Origin: Olivibacter jilunii
GTDB lineage: Bacteria > Bacteroidota > Bacteroidia > Sphingobacteriales > Sphingobacteriaceae
Direction of reading: 5' to 3'
NCBI RefSeq assembly: GCF_900607235.1
Contig: NZ_LR027850.1
Span: 388,043-452,042, forward strand
DNA: 64,000 nucleotides
The translations under genes were made by a program, and so were the position numbers. The notes under the pieces are model-generated. The model ran no database searches. It was not told where the DNA came from and worked only from the letters and a program-made list of their open reading frames with translations. Positions 61,869-64,000 of this stretch are shown piece after piece; positions within the stretch are counted from its first letter, which is position 1, and each line of letters begins with the position of its first letter.

Positions 61869-62369
61869 ATGAGCGCAAACAATGCAATTGAAAGAGTAAA
61901 CCACTCGTTAACACTCGAAGAAGATCTATCCTTGCATATAAAGGGATGGAAGACCCAAAAAGTGGGTGGTCTGCTCATCTTGATTTTAATGATTTTGACA
62001 GCTCTTGGGTTGTTCGGTGAAGGGCCCTTAAGTGCCCGAAAAATAGTAAACGGGGATATCACAGTGGAGTATGAACGTTATCTACGGTATCAGAAAGAGA
62101 TGGATGTTAGCCTTCGTCTTTCGAATCAAGCCAATGTGCAGGTAGCTATTCCAATTGAATACCTCGATTGTTTTAAAATCGAAAAGATAGTACCGGAGGC
62201 AAATGAGAGCATCATTTCCGACGGAAAGGTCGTTTATACTTTTAACGTTGATAAAACGGGGGAAACTATTCTCCATTTCTATTTGCATGCACAAAAACCG
62301 GGGAGCGCAAAGGGAACATGGGAAGTTAATCACCACAATTTTCAAATCAATCAGTTTATTTATCCTTAA
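61869..62369 (+). CDS. Single-TM membrane protein coupled to DUF421
   Basis: A 166-residue protein from ATG 61869 (MSANNAIERVNHSLTLEED). One TM (~34-52, LLILILMILTALGLFG), a cytoplasmic N-terminus and a periplasmic all-beta domain (~60-165) with YRYQKEMDVSLRLSN-like strands, ending HHNFQINQFIYP. No family recognised. Starts an operon with the third DUF421 gene, five bases apart, and may work with it. Confidence 0.7.
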   Translation: MSANNAIERVNHSLTLEEDLSLHIKGWKTQKVGGLLILILMILTALGLFGEGPLSARKIVNGDITVEYERYLRYQKEMDVSLRLSNQANVQVAIPIEYLDCFKIEKIVPEANESIISDGKVVYTFNVDKTGETILHFYLHAQKPGSAKGTWEVNHHNFQINQFIYP

Positions 62370-62374
62370 ATACG

Positions 62375-62827
62375 ATGAATCCAATTATACGAGGTATTGC
62401 CATTTATCTCTTCTTGCTGGTACTTTTTCGGGTATTGGGCAAACGTAGTTTAGCAGAGACGACAACTTTTGATTTTGTTTTGCTATTAATTATAGGAGAA
62501 GCTACGCAACAAGCGTTGTTGGGCGAAGATTTTTCAATGACGAATAGTTTGATTCTCATTACGGTGCTGATCGGGCTCGATATGATTTTGGGCAAATTTA
62601 AGGGGCGTTTTCCACGGTTGGATAAGATGCTGGAAGGGACACCCCTGATATTAATTGATCAAGGTCAACCTTTGAAAGAGCGAATGAAGCGAGCAGGTGT
62701 GGAAGAAGAAGATATTATGGAAGCAGCTCGTCTTAATCATGGGCTGGAACAGTTGAACCAAATAAAGTATGCCGTTTTAGAAAGAAACGGAAGTATTTCT
62801 ATTATCCCATTCACTGCTCAAAGCTAA
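62375..62827 (+). CDS. DUF421 (YetF) family protein, third copy without zinc ribbon
   Basis: A 150-residue protein with two or three TMs (IAIYLFLLVLFRVLGKRSLAET, then FDFVLLLIIGEATQQALLG and SLILITVLIGLDMILG), and a shortened YetF C-terminal domain. It lacks the zinc ribbon of the other two. Close spacing after the single-TM gene points to co-expression. Confidence 0.88.
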   Translation: MNPIIRGIAIYLFLLVLFRVLGKRSLAETTTFDFVLLLIIGEATQQALLGEDFSMTNSLILITVLIGLDMILGKFKGRFPRLDKMLEGTPLILIDQGQPLKERMKRAGVEEEDIMEAARLNHGLEQLNQIKYAVLERNGSISIIPFTAQS

Positions 62828-62861
62828 TTAAGTCATTCGTTGGTTTGCCACCTGATCGTAT

Positions 62862-63218
62862 TTACAACAGCTGCTTCTGAATTCGTTGTACAAAATCGTG
62901 AATATCAAATGGTTTTTTGATAAAATCCTCTGCGGGGCATTTACCATCGCCCATGAGTTGATGGTGCGCCGACATAATAATGATGGGTATATGTGAGGTA
63001 GATTGATTGGCTTTCAGTTGGTTGCATATGTCAATCCCGTTTCCGTCAGGCAACATCACATCCAACAAAAAGAGATCGGCGTGATTATCTTGAACATCCT
63101 TCCAAAAACTCTCTGCCCGTGCGTGGCTTTGAACGGCTAATTTCTCTTCTACTAAAATGTATTCGATGATTTCGCGAATGTCGGCATCGTCCTCAAGAAT
63201 AACAACTTTCTTTTCCAT
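62862..63218 (-). CDS. Stand-alone receiver-domain response regulator, paralogue
   Basis: A 118-residue CheY-like protein, clearly related to the one at 58689: EDDADIREIIEYILVEE, LFLLDVMLPDGNGIDIC with phosphoacceptor Asp 53, IIIMSAH and DFIKKPFDIHDF. No output domain. Convergent with the third DUF421 gene. Confidence 0.93.
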   Translation of the reverse strand: MEKKVVILEDDADIREIIEYILVEEKLAVQSHARAESFWKDVQDNHADLFLLDVMLPDGNGIDICNQLKANQSTSHIPIIIMSAHHQLMGDGKCPAEDFIKKPFDIHDFVQRIQKQLL

Positions 63219-63563
63219 AAAATGGGCTTTGTCTTTAGCTTATAGTTTTGCAACAATAGCTGCGCCATTATTCTCAACACAAGCCTGAATTCTACAGAAT
63301 GTGTAACAAGTGTGTAATTAAGTCGTTGACCGGTATCGGTTTTCACTTAAGATAAATAGGCTCTTAATTCATAACCGTGGCAATATTTTGGACACAATGT
63401 TCAATAAAAATGGGAGCGAGCAAAGATAGCATAGGAGCTATTTTAGTTGACGAAATGGGCGGCCCCGGGAGTTCCCTGAGCATTTGATATGCTAAATGAA
63501 ATTTTCAAAAACTTTAAGCGATTTAGGTCGTTGTTTTAATATCTACTTTAAAAACATGCAGTT
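63219..63563. other. Intergenic stretch, no gene seen
   Basis: About 345 bases between divergent genes. Short frames near 63496 are not supported by any motif. It must hold the promoters of the response regulator and the small membrane gene, but no strict TTTG-N19-TAnnTTTG pair was found. Confidence 0.5.
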
Positions 63564-63797
63564 ATGGCAAATTTTGGAACGCCCGACGAAGGGCAACACA
63601 CAAAGGAAATCGAAAATCAAACGGCAAAGATCCCATCGACAGTTTTTTTGGCAGCTGCTGTCGTTTCGATGGGCGCATCGTTAACCTTAAAATGCATGGG
63701 ATGCAAGCATAGTGCTCTTTTCGTAGGGCAATGGGCGGCTCCTTTCCTACTTTTAGGGATTTACAACAAAATCGTGAAAACGTCCGGTAATGATTAA
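63564..63797 (+). CDS. Small two-TM membrane protein
   Basis: A 77-residue protein: charged N-terminus (FGTPDEGQHTKEIENQTAKI), first TM (~26-42, VFLAAAVVSMGASLTLKC), a KCMGCKH pair of Cys, then a second TM (~51-67, ALFVGQWAAPFLLLGIY). Similar small proteins are common in Bacteroidota near stress genes; no name. Followed by a clear terminator. Confidence 0.65.
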   Translation: MANFGTPDEGQHTKEIENQTAKIPSTVFLAAAVVSMGASLTLKCMGCKHSALFVGQWAAPFLLLGIYNKIVKTSGND

Positions 63798-63805
63798 GAG
63801 ATGCC

Positions 63806-63836
63806 AAAAGGCCTGGACATTACCGGGCCTTTTTTA
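63806..63836. terminator. Rho-independent terminator
   Basis: AAAAGGCCTGG pairs with CCGGGCCTTTT (one G-T/T-G wobble) and is followed by TTTT. Serves the small membrane gene, and possibly a minus-strand frame beyond it. Confidence 0.85.
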
Positions 63837-64000
63837 TGCTCTTTAAGACCGACTCGGCCTCTACCTCGGTTATGTGGAAACGCGTGGAAACATAAGCCAA
63901 ACCCAAGCAATACTGTTCATTGCCTTGATAAATAAACACATCAATTTGCTAATTAGGACACTGCATCCATACCAAAATCGATGCGTTGTTTTTTACCTAC
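63837..64000 (-). other. Window edge; minus-strand coding fragment or remnant
   Basis: On the minus strand, ending at 63820, a frame of ~42 residues reads IDVFIYQGNEQYCLGLAYVS and then FHITEVEAESVLKSIKK. It looks like a small conserved protein, but a stop codon lies directly upstream in frame, so either it uses an internal start, is decayed, or is frameshifted. Confidence 0.35.

Overview
The window looks like chromosomal DNA from a soil or plant-associated member of the Bacteroidota, most likely Sphingobacteriaceae. The support is a FecI-type sigma factor / FecR / SusC (with STN domain) / SusD locus, an OMP_b-brl_3 beta-barrel, small lipoproteins with early lipobox cysteines, promoter-like TAnnTTTG boxes instead of strong Shine-Dalgarno sites, glycoside hydrolases and MacB/FtsX permeases. 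The genus cannot be fixed from this sequence. I found no tRNA, rRNA, CRISPR array or intact insertion sequence.

Layout. 1-13 kb: a partial outer-membrane barrel, an ECF sigma factor overlapping a 4-TM protein, an FtsX-like permease, an AAC(3)-I-like acetyltransferase, and a decay zone holding a twice-frameshifted small membrane gene, an exonuclease III without its N-terminus, an aldo/keto reductase remnant, and a LytTR remnant abutting a headless DUF5675 gene. 14-21 kb: sigma factor, FecR, SusC and SusD. 21-25 kb: a three-subunit molybdenum hydroxylase of PaoABC type without an export signal. 25-35 kb: a stress block (DUF389, AI-2E, CsbD, an RsbR-RsbS-RsbT stressosome with a HATPase-SpoIIE phosphatase and a histidine kinase, a DUF2383 protein, a BLUF protein with altered flavin-pocket residues, a short-chain dehydrogenase and an HxlR regulator). 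35-44 kb: a secreted phosphodiesterase-like protein with FG-GAP repeats, a NarL regulator, a periplasmic TsdA-like cytochrome / DsrE / binding-protein operon, pncA, a MOSC protein, and a TPP riboswitch with terminator in front of a CDP-alcohol phosphatidyltransferase. 44-50 kb: a CheB-CheR-PAS-histidine kinase fusion directly downstream of a bacteriophytochrome sensory module that lacks a kinase. 51-58.5 kb: a RuBisCO-like protein, a DUF1537 kinase, an Asp/Glu-racemase-like protein and a BASS transporter in one tight operon, then GH43 and a convergent GH29. 58.5-64 kb: stand-alone response regulators, three DUF421 (YetF) proteins, two with C-terminal zinc ribbons, and small proteins.

How it works together. 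Three themes recur: light and stress sensing (stressosome, BLUF, bacteriophytochrome, orphan response regulators, CsbD, DUF2383), import and breakdown of plant sugars or sugar acids (SusCD, GH43, GH29, RuBisCO-like/kinase operon), and redox chemistry (Mo hydroxylase, MOSC, TsdA-like cytochrome). Several intergenic regions carry degenerate 8-bp repeats and small palindromes, and the decayed genes at 8-13.6 kb mark a region losing genes. The most unusual items are the RuBisCO-like sugar-acid operon, the riboswitch-lipid-enzyme pairing, the kinase-linked stressosome, the split phytochrome/CheBR-kinase pair and the zinc-ribbon DUF421 pair.
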